From Calditrichia bacterium (GTDB lineage: Bacteria; Calditrichota; Calditrichia; Calditrichales; J004): a stretch of DNA of 64,000 bases. Shown in pieces: positions 56,901 to 63,656 of this stretch; the first letter of the stretch is position 1, and each line of letters begins with the position of its first letter. The DNA lies in contig JACKAO010000006.1 in the NCBI GenBank assembly GCA_020635035.1, forward strand, positions 1 to 64,000. Reading direction: 5' to 3'. A program made the translations under genes and the position numbers. A model generated the notes under the pieces. That model did not search any database, was not told the DNA's origin, and worked only from the letters and a program-made list of their open reading frames with translations.

Positions 56901-57193
56901 TCCCGATCCCGATCTGGCCTTTCAAAGGCAGAACATTTAAGAATGAAATTAATTTTACACTTACATATGATCAGTCTGAAAACCGCTCATTTACCCGTCA
57001 GGCGGGCAGCAGCAAGTTTGAAGAACGTCAGAAGAACAGTTCCTGGAAATTAAGGCCATCCGCAACTTACCGCTTTAACAGCCGCGTGCAGGGCAGTATG
57101 TTCTTCGAAACAGGTGCAACGCAAAACAAAATATCGGGTAAATACAGTTACAGCGAGTTTGGTATCAACGTTAACATTGCTATCAGGGATTAA
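50957..57193 (+). CDS. sprA: SprA, type IX secretion system outer-membrane translocon
   Basis: The protein has 2078 residues, against about 2400 in Flavobacterium. A signal peptide ends VFG with Gln at +1. The repeated SprA N-terminal signature LDIPFRIKSETFTRIFGSDRISL is present, as is YRFLDDSFIGMTGLYLNKSTVDRR. An Asp-rich insert (~930-1015) contains DLDGDGQLN, similar to Ca2+-binding loops. The C-terminal barrel strands end in FGINVNIAIRD. A charged linker at ~1700-1735 is basic then acidic. SprA is known as a single-chain giant barrel through which folded proteins cross, aided by PorV; PorV-like genes lie downstream. It starts the rightward gene run to the window end. Confidence 0.95.
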   Translation: MTDKKQGLRLRYSALSALLFLILSSETVFGQMGMELPPPPKTVNLFEEELFGLEKYSVDSTFFALKPGAYKRSVTLDSTGQYISIKESIDDVEFYFPAVLDLDTYVERRLAFNERELFKRKFSDAILNQKEAEFGAIELDIPFRIKSETFTRIFGSDRISLRVTGNISFDLSGRTEERSGSATSARENQNTFSPRFNQTQQFTVEGKIGEKVTVSVQQNSEAVTDIENTLKLRYDGDEDEIVEKIEAGNVSLSLPSTKYVIFGGSNKGLFGLKADLRMGNLFMTTIASLERGEQQELKISGSSSSATSTVKDINFIQNRYFFVDSTYRNNFEKGFTSDLQQFIYTEGTDITQLEVWLSVNSTDDQAKQGIAAIDPQPYEGYDFNDLVLTDSDNGKVDKGTFIRLSQEQYNFDPYRGFFWLNQNVDNNTLLAVSYATSNGLKYGTLLEDDTTSTVILKMIKPKQMVPPTDNPAFKDTWKLMMRNVYSLGGSNIESEGFEMQIQTINEQSQNQGEKTFLTLLGLDIVDENGGPGSDEKVDQNPYIIDRAKGILIFPTLQPFDPLEGSIFPGLIDQNRVKMYNLSQTNTSALQSASKFEMIITSKSTKSTFDLGFYVLEGSEVVTLNGRNLEREKDYIIDYFSGQLTLISNEAKRSSADLSIKYERANLFQLDKKTILGGRLEYRFLDDSFIGMTGLYLNKSTVDRRVRVGQEPFQNFVWDVNAAFKFKPRFLTDMMDALPLVETSDESRFEIEGEFAQVLPNPNTLNNTSTGDDNGVAYIDDFEASKRTTTLGIRYRTWSPASAPVKLGEAGFVNNPVMAEKSRARFTWFNPYNQTPIKEIWPERDVNAQTGQTTDVLGLEFWREEGADPDSAWGGIMRSTASFPDQQKTKYIELWVKGYTGRINIDVGTISEDYYVRGQNYRGQPSLGNLNTEDRNTNGLLEDNEDTGIDGIPNGQPGDDPFDDWNEPNRGVLDRPDGVDYTGVNGTEGNGNARGARYPDTEDLDGDGQLNVFNNYYTYSFSLDSNDVEARQWITGSTSKDGRVLWRQFRIPLSQPSDSVGNPDRTFQQVLNTRLWVDDIQNTEPKRIYLATFDFVGNEWEEEGYRTPTLADTLTGSDLTDFVKDDSVFTLTTYNTEENAVDLGPTAPDPYDSPPGVSGVRDRITNAVSKEQSLVMRFENLPAGAIAEARKTLYSKLDLVNYSRMKMFLYGSRRSDPIIPENPDVDSSKIQFYIRFGADDNNYYEYGQDIYQGWNKRNRMDIDLDGLASLTAAKNKATRKIFLAGSPGGYYLSRGNASLKTIRYFTIGIKNKNSQSFTGEIWLDELRLSDVRKNSATALRVKTNLKLADVARFTAEWESQDADFHNISTQFGDGSTTERQNYSGNIYLDKFLPASWDLSLPVDARASFSRSIPKYLPNTDDLTGYQNDTFTKKVESLFGLRKLPDEIEEQSTISETYGIGTTIKKRGKSQHWLPKYTIDEMSLDFDYAKQNRSSWDIKYNRSISYKERYSYRIPFSNKNYVEPFSFTRSIPVLKEIYDTKVYYSPTNITMNLSVSDTETENLRRDSTAQISRTQNTGTTRSLSTSYKLFQNMTFNFSRTHITDADFDSTSRLQLYKNIFSKLDFGRETDVTQKFGADYKPSLFSWLQPDFSFDSNFRYQLVQGYKYKQAVNRTSKRIGATFNPNKLVNLIYTPEKDTKSSGRRGRPRPKPKTGDDKKEGEDEEDADESKGISIPNPLIMIYNVFDSWSSIKFNYSIDNSITNQYLTDIPKWDYQLGFTNNPGVPQDQSLLEEGIVLQAPSIQKSNNLRTSTSINIGKQIRANFNHDYRTSEAISQNGQSKQGGTSISFLALGDDPLKDFKGVSSDIRRFVPDWNVQVSGLEEYLFFKDFAQSITLDHGHNGKYDEKNKLSTDRTRFEPYQQTFTNSWSPLLGFNIRTVWGVSTTIRANNSTNYSYQTSGGATRTENNSFTITMNYSKSTGFRIPIPIWPFKGRTFKNEINFTLTYDQSENRSFTRQAGSSKFEERQKNSSWKLRPSATYRFNSRVQGSMFFETGATQNKISGKYSYSEFGINVNIAIRD

Positions 57194-57286
57194 TTTTAAT
57201 CCTGAATAGTCAACAGGCGGGTTGTACTTCTAATTTGAAAAAGCGGCGTGATAGAGTTAAAATCAGAATCTAAGAAAGAAACTCAC

Positions 57287-58201
57287 ATGAAAAGGAAATC
57301 AACAATTACACTTATTTTTGCAATTCTGTTGCTGCTGTCCTGTGCAAAGGAAGTACCGCAATTCGATGCTGAAAAAAGCTTTAGTTACCTGGAAAAGCAA
57401 TTGGAATTTGGTCCGCGAAATCCTGGAAGTACGGGACATAAAGCCTGTGCTGAATGGCTTGTAAAAGAGTTTAAAAATAATGCAGACCGGGTGCTAACCC
57501 AGGATTTTGAATACCAGGATACAATTAAAGATACGGTTATTCAGATGACTAATATTGTAGCATCATTTAATCTTAAAAGTGGAAATCGTATACTTCTTTG
57601 TGCCCATTGGGATACACGTCCTTTTGCTGATCGTGATACACCGGAAAATCAGAACACGCCTATACCCGGTGCAAATGATGGCGCCAGCGGGGTGGCTGTT
57701 TTACTGGAGATAGCCCGGCAGATGCACATGGCCAAGCCTGAAATAGGGGTGGATATCGTTCTGTTTGATGGAGAAGATTATGGTCATGAAGGCCAGATAG
57801 AAAAATATTTTATAGGTTCACGTTATTTCTCTGAAAATCTTAAAGGATATAAACCGCGTTATGGAATCCTGCTGGATATGGTTGGAGATGCACAGTTAAA
57901 TCTGCCGATTGAGTATCAGTCGCAGCGCTATGCACCAAGAATTGTAGATAAAGTATGGTCTGCTGCAGAAAAGTTGAGTTATGCACAATTTGAAAGACGC
58001 ATCGGCGCAGCAGTGAATGATGATCACATTCAATTAAATAAAGCAGGTATTCCAACCATTGATATTATTGATTTTGAATATCCGGACTCCGGCCATAAAT
58101 ATTGGCACACTCTGCAGGATACTGCAGACAAATGCAGTCCGCAAAGCCTGAAAGCTGTAGGTCAAACCTTGTTGTATGTTTTATATAACGAAGAAGGCTA
58201 A
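57287..58201 (+). CDS. M28-family glutaminyl-peptide cyclotransferase-like lipoprotein
   Basis: The protein has 304 residues with a lipobox LLLLSC (Cys19). It carries LLCAHWDTRPFAD, PGANDGASG (Asp131), VLFDGEDYG (Glu163, Asp164), LLDMVGDAQ (Asp197), NDDHI (Asp245-Asp246) and YWHTLQDTADKCSP (His274). These are the metal and catalytic positions of animal-type glutaminyl cyclase, including the DDH unit that common M28 aminopeptidases lack; the second metal residue is Asp where human has Glu. It would convert N-terminal Gln to pyroglutamate in the periplasm. An aminopeptidase is the alternative. The start is ATG 57287; an earlier in-frame GTG at 57248 is less likely. It lies 93 bases after sprA. 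Confidence 0.8.
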   Translation: MKRKSTITLIFAILLLLSCAKEVPQFDAEKSFSYLEKQLEFGPRNPGSTGHKACAEWLVKEFKNNADRVLTQDFEYQDTIKDTVIQMTNIVASFNLKSGNRILLCAHWDTRPFADRDTPENQNTPIPGANDGASGVAVLLEIARQMHMAKPEIGVDIVLFDGEDYGHEGQIEKYFIGSRYFSENLKGYKPRYGILLDMVGDAQLNLPIEYQSQRYAPRIVDKVWSAAEKLSYAQFERRIGAAVNDDHIQLNKAGIPTIDIIDFEYPDSGHKYWHTLQDTADKCSPQSLKAVGQTLLYVLYNEEG

Positions 58202-58204
58202 CAA

Positions 58205-59059
58205 ATGGATCAGAATGCCTGGGTTAAAATCCGCGTCAATGCCAATCCTAATCTGCTTGAAGTACTTTCACCTGTATTTTTTGAACTTGGCTGCCAGGGA
58301 ATCAATGAATTGAGTGATCATTTTCAATTATTCTTTGAGCAGAAGGACTGGACGAGTGATAAAAAACAGCAGCTGCTAGCAATTCTTGAAACATATGTTG
58401 TAGATGGGCCGGCTGAACTAAAAGTAGAAGATGTTCCATCAGAAGACTGGACAGAAAACTGGAAAAAGAATTTTAAACCGTTCCGGCTGGGTGACAAAAT
58501 CCTAATTCAGCCGGATTGGGAAAACCTGGTTCCCGGAGAAGGTGAGACAGTCATTACGATTGCACCAAAAATGGCTTTTGGAACGGGGCATCATGAAACA
58601 ACGAAACTGATATTGCAAATGCTGGAAAAGGTTGTTCATCCCGGTATGTCAGTCCTGGATGCGGGAACCGGCAGTGCCATTCTTGCCATATATGCAGCCA
58701 TAAAAGGTGCAAATCCGGTGATGGCTTTTGATAACGATCCACTGGCAATAGAAAATGCTCTGGAAAACTGTACTCTGAATAACGTTACTCATGTTAAGGC
58801 GGTGTGCGCAGAACTTAAAGACATTAAAGCCGAGCCGTATGATTTAATTGTTGCAAATATTAACCGCAATGTATTGCTGGATCTGGCAGGCCCCCTGAAA
58901 GCGTATTCAAAAAAAACCGGTTGGCTGATATTATCCGGGTTACTCGTAACAGACCGTGAAGATATTCTGGGAAAATACAGGACACAGGGCTGGGAATTGC
59001 TGAAGGAAGAAATGATGGGCGAATGGATGGCGCTGTTATTAAAAAATTCCGATGCGTAA
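58205..59059 (+). CDS. prmA: Ribosomal protein L11 methyltransferase
   Basis: The protein has 284 residues. The N-terminal substrate domain has EDWTENWKKNFKPFRLGDKILIQP; the SAM domain has MAFGTGHHETTKL, VLDAGTGSAILAIYAA and DLIVANINRNVLLDL (the NIN motif). All fit PrmA, which trimethylates L11 amines. It starts three bases after the glutaminyl-cyclase-like gene and its end overlaps the next gene by eight bases, so it lies within one operon. Confidence 0.95.
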   Translation: MDQNAWVKIRVNANPNLLEVLSPVFFELGCQGINELSDHFQLFFEQKDWTSDKKQQLLAILETYVVDGPAELKVEDVPSEDWTENWKKNFKPFRLGDKILIQPDWENLVPGEGETVITIAPKMAFGTGHHETTKLILQMLEKVVHPGMSVLDAGTGSAILAIYAAIKGANPVMAFDNDPLAIENALENCTLNNVTHVKAVCAELKDIKAEPYDLIVANINRNVLLDLAGPLKAYSKKTGWLILSGLLVTDREDILGKYRTQGWELLKEEMMGEWMALLLKNSDA

Positions 59060-59951
59060 AGCTGTTATTGATGTAGGCACAAATTCAGTCCTTCTGCTTT
59101 GTGCGGAGACTGATAAAAATAAACCGATAAATATCTTAAAACAGGAATTTAGAATCAGCGGTCTTGGCACCGGAATGCAGGAAACAGGAATCCTGACTGA
59201 TCATGCCATGGAGAAAACCCTGCAGTTGATTAAGAAAATGATTGAATCTTGTAAACAAACCGGAATAGACAATATTCGGATTATTGGGACAGAAGCACTG
59301 CGTATAGCTCAAAACAGAGGCGAATTTTGCGAAATGGTTTTTACGGAATCAGGTTGCAGTATAGATATTATTTCCGGTGATGATGAAGCGAAATATACAT
59401 ATCTAGGATCCATCGATGGTATATCAGCTGATAAGTTTATTGTTGCAGATGTTGGTGGTGGCAGCACGGAAATTATTTTAGGTGATAAGAATAATATCAG
59501 AAAATCATTTTCAGTAAAAATCGGGGCAGTTTTCCTGGCAGAAAAATTTACACTCTCTGAAAAACTGGATAGTATAACAACTAAAAGTATTTTGGATTAC
59601 ATAAAAAATCGTTTATCAGAAATATATTTTGAAGAGAACAATGCAGCGCTTATCGGTGTTGGTGGAACAATCAGTACTTTGGCAATGCTGCAGCAAAATT
59701 TGAGAGAGTACGATCCTAATTCTATTCATGGTTATTTACTGAATGCGGATCAAATTTGGCATTTATATAATAAAATAAACCGTTTATCTTATGAAGAACG
59801 GGTTAACCAGCTCCATATTGAAAAAGGCCGTGAGCAGTATATTTTATATGGTATTCTAATATTTATCGCACTAATGGAAATGTTTAATCAGCAGCAAATT
59901 GTAGCTTCAGATCGTGGTGTACGGTTTGGAGTAATTAAAACAGGAAAATAA
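59052..59951 (+). CDS. Ppx/GppA-family exopolyphosphatase or guanosine pentaphosphatase
   Basis: The protein has 299 residues: AVIDVGTNSVLLLCAET (the phosphate-1 loop), IRIIGTEALRIAQNRGEF, VADVGGGSTEIILGD (phosphate-2) and LIGVGGTISTLAML. This is the short form of the ASKHA-fold family, without the C-terminal HD domain of long Ppx. It could degrade polyphosphate or pppGpp; sequence does not decide. It overlaps prmA by eight bases and is followed four bases later by a lipoprotein gene. Confidence 0.92.
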   Translation: MRKAVIDVGTNSVLLLCAETDKNKPINILKQEFRISGLGTGMQETGILTDHAMEKTLQLIKKMIESCKQTGIDNIRIIGTEALRIAQNRGEFCEMVFTESGCSIDIISGDDEAKYTYLGSIDGISADKFIVADVGGGSTEIILGDKNNIRKSFSVKIGAVFLAEKFTLSEKLDSITTKSILDYIKNRLSEIYFEENNAALIGVGGTISTLAMLQQNLREYDPNSIHGYLLNADQIWHLYNKINRLSYEERVNQLHIEKGREQYILYGILIFIALMEMFNQQQIVASDRGVRFGVIKTGK

Positions 59952-59955
59952 TTTT

Positions 59956-61107
59956 ATGGGTAAAAAGCTTTTTGTAATTGGTCTTTTGTCACTTTTAATA
60001 TCGGCATGTGAAGATGAAAGCACAAGCGTTAAAGATACTTTTGATCCAATTGTAAAATCTGTACGTTTAGGCGAACGTTGGAATATCAACAGCACGGATT
60101 CATCTATTGTTGAAGTTGCTGTCACCGACCCGCAAGGCAGTTCCGATCTAAAGAACATCATTGTCCAGGTGCTTGATCAAAGCAGCAATGTTATTTTCAG
60201 CGATTCACTCTATGACAATGGAGGAATTAACGGCTCTGGAGATATCGTAGCCGGTGATGGTGTCTTTCGAAATATGTTTTTACCTACAGATATAAGTGCT
60301 GGTCCCGGTACATTTACATTTAACTTTGTTGTTGAAGATTTCGATGGAAATGACGCAGGCCCGCTGCAGCAGGATGTTCTTTTCGCCTTCAATACAGCAC
60401 CTTCTGTATCGGATTTGCAGGCTCCGGATTCGCTTAAAAGCGGCTCACAGGCCGTAATAACAATTAAAGTATCCGATCCTGATGGAAATACGGATATTCA
60501 AAACGTTGAGCTGGATCTGTTAAAAAATGGATTTTCAGTATTAGGCGAACCATTCTCCATGGCAGATGATGGAAATACACAGCGCAGTGGAGATATCCTT
60601 GCCGGGGATGGGATTTTTTCTTTTAAAATGGACTCAAGCTTCGCAGCGGGGAAGACGGGAAGTTATGGACTCAACTTCGTTGCAAGAGACAAAAGTGATG
60701 TTACCAGCGCAGCAATCGAACAGGAAATTTATCTTGAAAATAAAAAGGGAAGTATCCTTACTGTTTCCATGCCTGATACAGTAACCCGGCCGGCAAACAT
60801 ACCAATCCGGGTGAGAGTGAATGAACCACAGGGGCTGGCTGATATTCAGCGTGTTTATTGCGAATTACAGGCATCCGATGGTGTCTTTATTAGCGACGGA
60901 CAGGGCGGTCATCTCAAGATAAATCTTTTTGATGATGGTGATGCCGGTGGTGCTCATGGAGATGTTCTTGCCGGTGATGGTATTTTTTCGGTTATTCTAT
61001 CCGTTGGTACAAATAATGTTGCGGATACATATACCTTTTATTTCTATATGTTAGACAAAGTTAATAACCTGAGTGATTCACTTACAGATACACTGGTTAT
61101 TCAGTAA
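59956..61107 (+). CDS. Lipoprotein with three choice-of-anchor-X-type repeats
   Basis: The protein has 383 residues with a lipobox LLISAC (Cys18). Three ~110-residue modules each end in G-x-G-D-(I/V)-(L/V)-A-G-D-G-(I/V)-F (NGSGDIVAGDGVF, RSGDILAGDGIF, HGDVLAGDGIF), which is the signature of choice-of-anchor-X beta-sandwich domains. Each module also has VSDP/VTDPQG-like starts. It is a likely surface or periplasmic binding protein; the ligand is unknown. It starts four bases after the ppx gene. Confidence 0.75.
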   Translation: MGKKLFVIGLLSLLISACEDESTSVKDTFDPIVKSVRLGERWNINSTDSSIVEVAVTDPQGSSDLKNIIVQVLDQSSNVIFSDSLYDNGGINGSGDIVAGDGVFRNMFLPTDISAGPGTFTFNFVVEDFDGNDAGPLQQDVLFAFNTAPSVSDLQAPDSLKSGSQAVITIKVSDPDGNTDIQNVELDLLKNGFSVLGEPFSMADDGNTQRSGDILAGDGIFSFKMDSSFAAGKTGSYGLNFVARDKSDVTSAAIEQEIYLENKKGSILTVSMPDTVTRPANIPIRVRVNEPQGLADIQRVYCELQASDGVFISDGQGGHLKINLFDDGDAGGAHGDVLAGDGIFSVILSVGTNNVADTYTFYFYMLDKVNNLSDSLTDTLVIQ

Positions 61108-61132
61108 TATCGGAATGAGAAAGGAAAAAACT

Positions 61133-62599
61133 GTGGCAGTTTCCAAAAAATTATTTATTGTTTTAAACCTGATTTCGATATCAGCATTTGCTCAGATCGG
61201 TCTTAAAAAGAGTTTTCTGTTCAGCACGGAAGATGCGCAGGCAGCATCTGTTTTTCTGGGAAACGGAATTGTTGATATACTGGCTGTGGAAAACAGCGTC
61301 TGGGCTGCTACTGGTTATGGCTTAAATGTAAGTTTTGACCAGGGTACAACCTGGCAGGCATTTACTTCTGATGATTACCTGGCGAAAGGTGGCATATCCG
61401 CGTTAAATTTGATGGATGACAGTACCTTATGGATTGCATCGGCTTTCGATACAACTGCCCAGGATGAAGATTTGCCGGCTGGTGGCGGGCTGAGTTACAC
61501 GCGGAATGGCGGACAAACCTGGACATTTGTTAAGCAACCTGTCGACAGTCGTAATGAAACAACGTATTCACCAACTACCACTACCGTGCAAAATCTTACT
61601 TTTGATATTGCCTTTGTTGACAGCACAGTTTGGATTGCAAGCTTTGGTGGCGGGTTGCGCCGATCAGATGATATGGGGAAGAGCTGGCAGGTTGTTACAA
61701 CCGACGGCGAACCATTTTCAAGCCTGGACTATTTAAATCACCGGGGGTTTTCCCTGGTAAGCGAGAATGGTAATTTGTGGTATGGATCGGCCGATGGCAT
61801 CAGCAAATCGGAAGATAACGGGCAGACATGGCAACGCTTTACACATCAGAACCAGGAATATCCGATCTCAGGAAACTTCGTCGTTGCCATGGCCTGGCAG
61901 GAAGCGACCAAAACATTATGGGCTGCCACAATTGAAGCGGTTGACCAGGGTGAAGTGCGTGCTGTTAGTAAAACCACAAACGGCGGATTAAGCTGGCAGG
62001 TTGTTCTGGAAGGCGTTTTCGCGCACAATTTTGGATTTGACGGCGAGACAGTTTTTGTAGCGGCCGATGAAGGACTTTTTATTTCTGATGACAACGGGGC
62101 AAACTGGTACACAGCACCTCCAATCGTTGACTATAAAAACGGGGAAGAGATTTTAAGTAATGAATACTATTCCGCTGCATCTCAAGCGGACAGCACGGGC
62201 AACCGCTGGTGGCTGGGCAGCTCTGACGGATTGGCAACAACCAACGATCATGGAAACACATGGCAGGTTGTCCGTTCCTTTATATCAACCAGGGAGAGAA
62301 GTAAGCCGCAAGTTTATGCCTATCCATCGCCATTTTCTCCTTCCCGCAGCGGCTATACCCGTTTTCAGTATGATATTAAATCAGACACACAGGTTGAAAT
62401 AAAAATTTTCAATTTTGCTATGGAACAGGTTGTCACAATTAATGATAATGAAACGAATTTTGAAAATGGGTCTTATGACCGCAGTACCAAATGGGATGGT
62501 TGTGATGCTGTTGGTAAGCCTGTTGCCAGCGGTGTTTATTTCTTCCGTGCAAAGATCGGAAAAAAAGTAAGCTGGGGTAAAGTGGTTGTGATAAATTAA
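61133..62599 (+). CDS. Secreted YCF48/BNR-like repeat protein with C-terminal sorting domain
   Basis: The protein has about 488 residues with a signal peptide ending AFA and Gln at +1. It has several beta-propeller blades with Asp-box-like units (SFDQGTTWQAF, NGGQTWTFV, SDDMGKSWQVV, SEDNGQTWQRF, NGGLSWQVV, DNGANWYTA, HGNTWQVV). The end has YPSPFSPSRSG, VEIKIFNFAM and SGVYFFRAKIGKKVSWGKVVVIN, a FlgD-like/T9SS sorting domain. I start at GTG 61133 with AAGGA upstream; ATG 61115 is possible but has no spaced site. It follows the lipoprotein by 25 bases. Confidence 0.82.
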   Translation: MAVSKKLFIVLNLISISAFAQIGLKKSFLFSTEDAQAASVFLGNGIVDILAVENSVWAATGYGLNVSFDQGTTWQAFTSDDYLAKGGISALNLMDDSTLWIASAFDTTAQDEDLPAGGGLSYTRNGGQTWTFVKQPVDSRNETTYSPTTTTVQNLTFDIAFVDSTVWIASFGGGLRRSDDMGKSWQVVTTDGEPFSSLDYLNHRGFSLVSENGNLWYGSADGISKSEDNGQTWQRFTHQNQEYPISGNFVVAMAWQEATKTLWAATIEAVDQGEVRAVSKTTNGGLSWQVVLEGVFAHNFGFDGETVFVAADEGLFISDDNGANWYTAPPIVDYKNGEEILSNEYYSAASQADSTGNRWWLGSSDGLATTNDHGNTWQVVRSFISTRERSKPQVYAYPSPFSPSRSGYTRFQYDIKSDTQVEIKIFNFAMEQVVTINDNETNFENGSYDRSTKWDGCDAVGKPVASGVYFFRAKIGKKVSWGKVVVIN

Positions 62600-62641
62600 A
62601 GTACTTTTTGAATCTCATAGTTAAAGAATATTCGGGGAAAT

Positions 62642-63595
62642 ATGAAAAAAACTATTTTAATGATACTGCTTCTGGGAACTGTGATTTTTGCAAATGAAAA
62701 TGCCCGTTTTGCAGGGTCGTTTACACGTTTAGGATTAGGTGCACGTTCTATTGCCATGGGAAACACCGGTGTTGCTGCTCCCGCACGCGGCTATTCGTTT
62801 TATTATAATCCGGCTCTCGCGGGTTTTAACAATCAGAAAATAATTTCAACCGGCTACAATTTTATGTCGCTTGACCGGCATATTTACTTTTTAACTTTCG
62901 GGATGAAAGTCCCACCGGGCGCGGGATTATCACTTGGCTGGCTGCAAAGCGGTACCGGTGAACTGCGATCTTATAATTCAATTGGTGAAGATACCGGCGA
63001 GATAAATCATTCGGCAAATGCATTCTATGGCAGTTTCTCCCGGCAGTTTTCTGATAAGTTTTCCATCGGATTGACAATTAAGGTTTTAATGGAATTCATT
63101 AACGACGGAACAAGTGCTTTTGATTATGAATCAACCGGTGTTGGAGGGGACTTTGGGGTTTTTTACCAGGCAACGGATAAACTTGCGATTGGAGCTGTGT
63201 ACAAAGACATTGGCTCGCGTTTAAAAGCCAATACAGAAAAAATATTTGAACGCGGTGGAACGACAATTGACGATTTTCCGCGCCTTTTCAGAATAGGTGC
63301 CTTTTATAACACACCACTGGAATGGCTTAATGTTGCTTACGATTATGAACTGAGCAGCAGGGGGCAGCACGACAATCATATAGGTTTTGAAGCAATTCAT
63401 GGGCGCAATCTTGCACTGCGCATGGGTATAAATATTATGGACAGCGGTTCACCCCAGAGTTATACTCAAATGACTTTTGGTACAGGATTTGACTTTAAAT
63501 TATACAAATTTGTCACTCATTTGGATTATGCTTTTATATCATCGGTCATAGATGAAGGAAGCAGTCACCTGTTTTCGTGGGAGATTTATTTGTGA
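62642..63595 (+). CDS. PorV/PorQ-family outer-membrane protein
   Basis: The protein has 317 residues with a signal peptide ending FA and Asn at +1. The diagnostic start LGLGARSIAMGNTGVA and YNPALAGF follow; PorV/PorQ and UPF0164 proteins share the G(A/L)RS.(A/G)MG..G.A and NPA pattern. The rest is beta-strand, and the last residues HLFSWEIYL suit an outer-membrane barrel. PorV escorts sorting-domain cargo to SprA; PorQ belongs to the same attachment machinery. Which one this is cannot be told. GGGGAAA lies before the ATG. Confidence 0.88.
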   Translation: MKKTILMILLLGTVIFANENARFAGSFTRLGLGARSIAMGNTGVAAPARGYSFYYNPALAGFNNQKIISTGYNFMSLDRHIYFLTFGMKVPPGAGLSLGWLQSGTGELRSYNSIGEDTGEINHSANAFYGSFSRQFSDKFSIGLTIKVLMEFINDGTSAFDYESTGVGGDFGVFYQATDKLAIGAVYKDIGSRLKANTEKIFERGGTTIDDFPRLFRIGAFYNTPLEWLNVAYDYELSSRGQHDNHIGFEAIHGRNLALRMGINIMDSGSPQSYTQMTFGTGFDFKLYKFVTHLDYAFISSVIDEGSSHLFSWEIYL

Positions 63596-63656
63596 TCATT
63601 TTATAGTGTTTTATTAACTTTATTAAAAACAATCAACTTTATTGAATGAGAATCTG

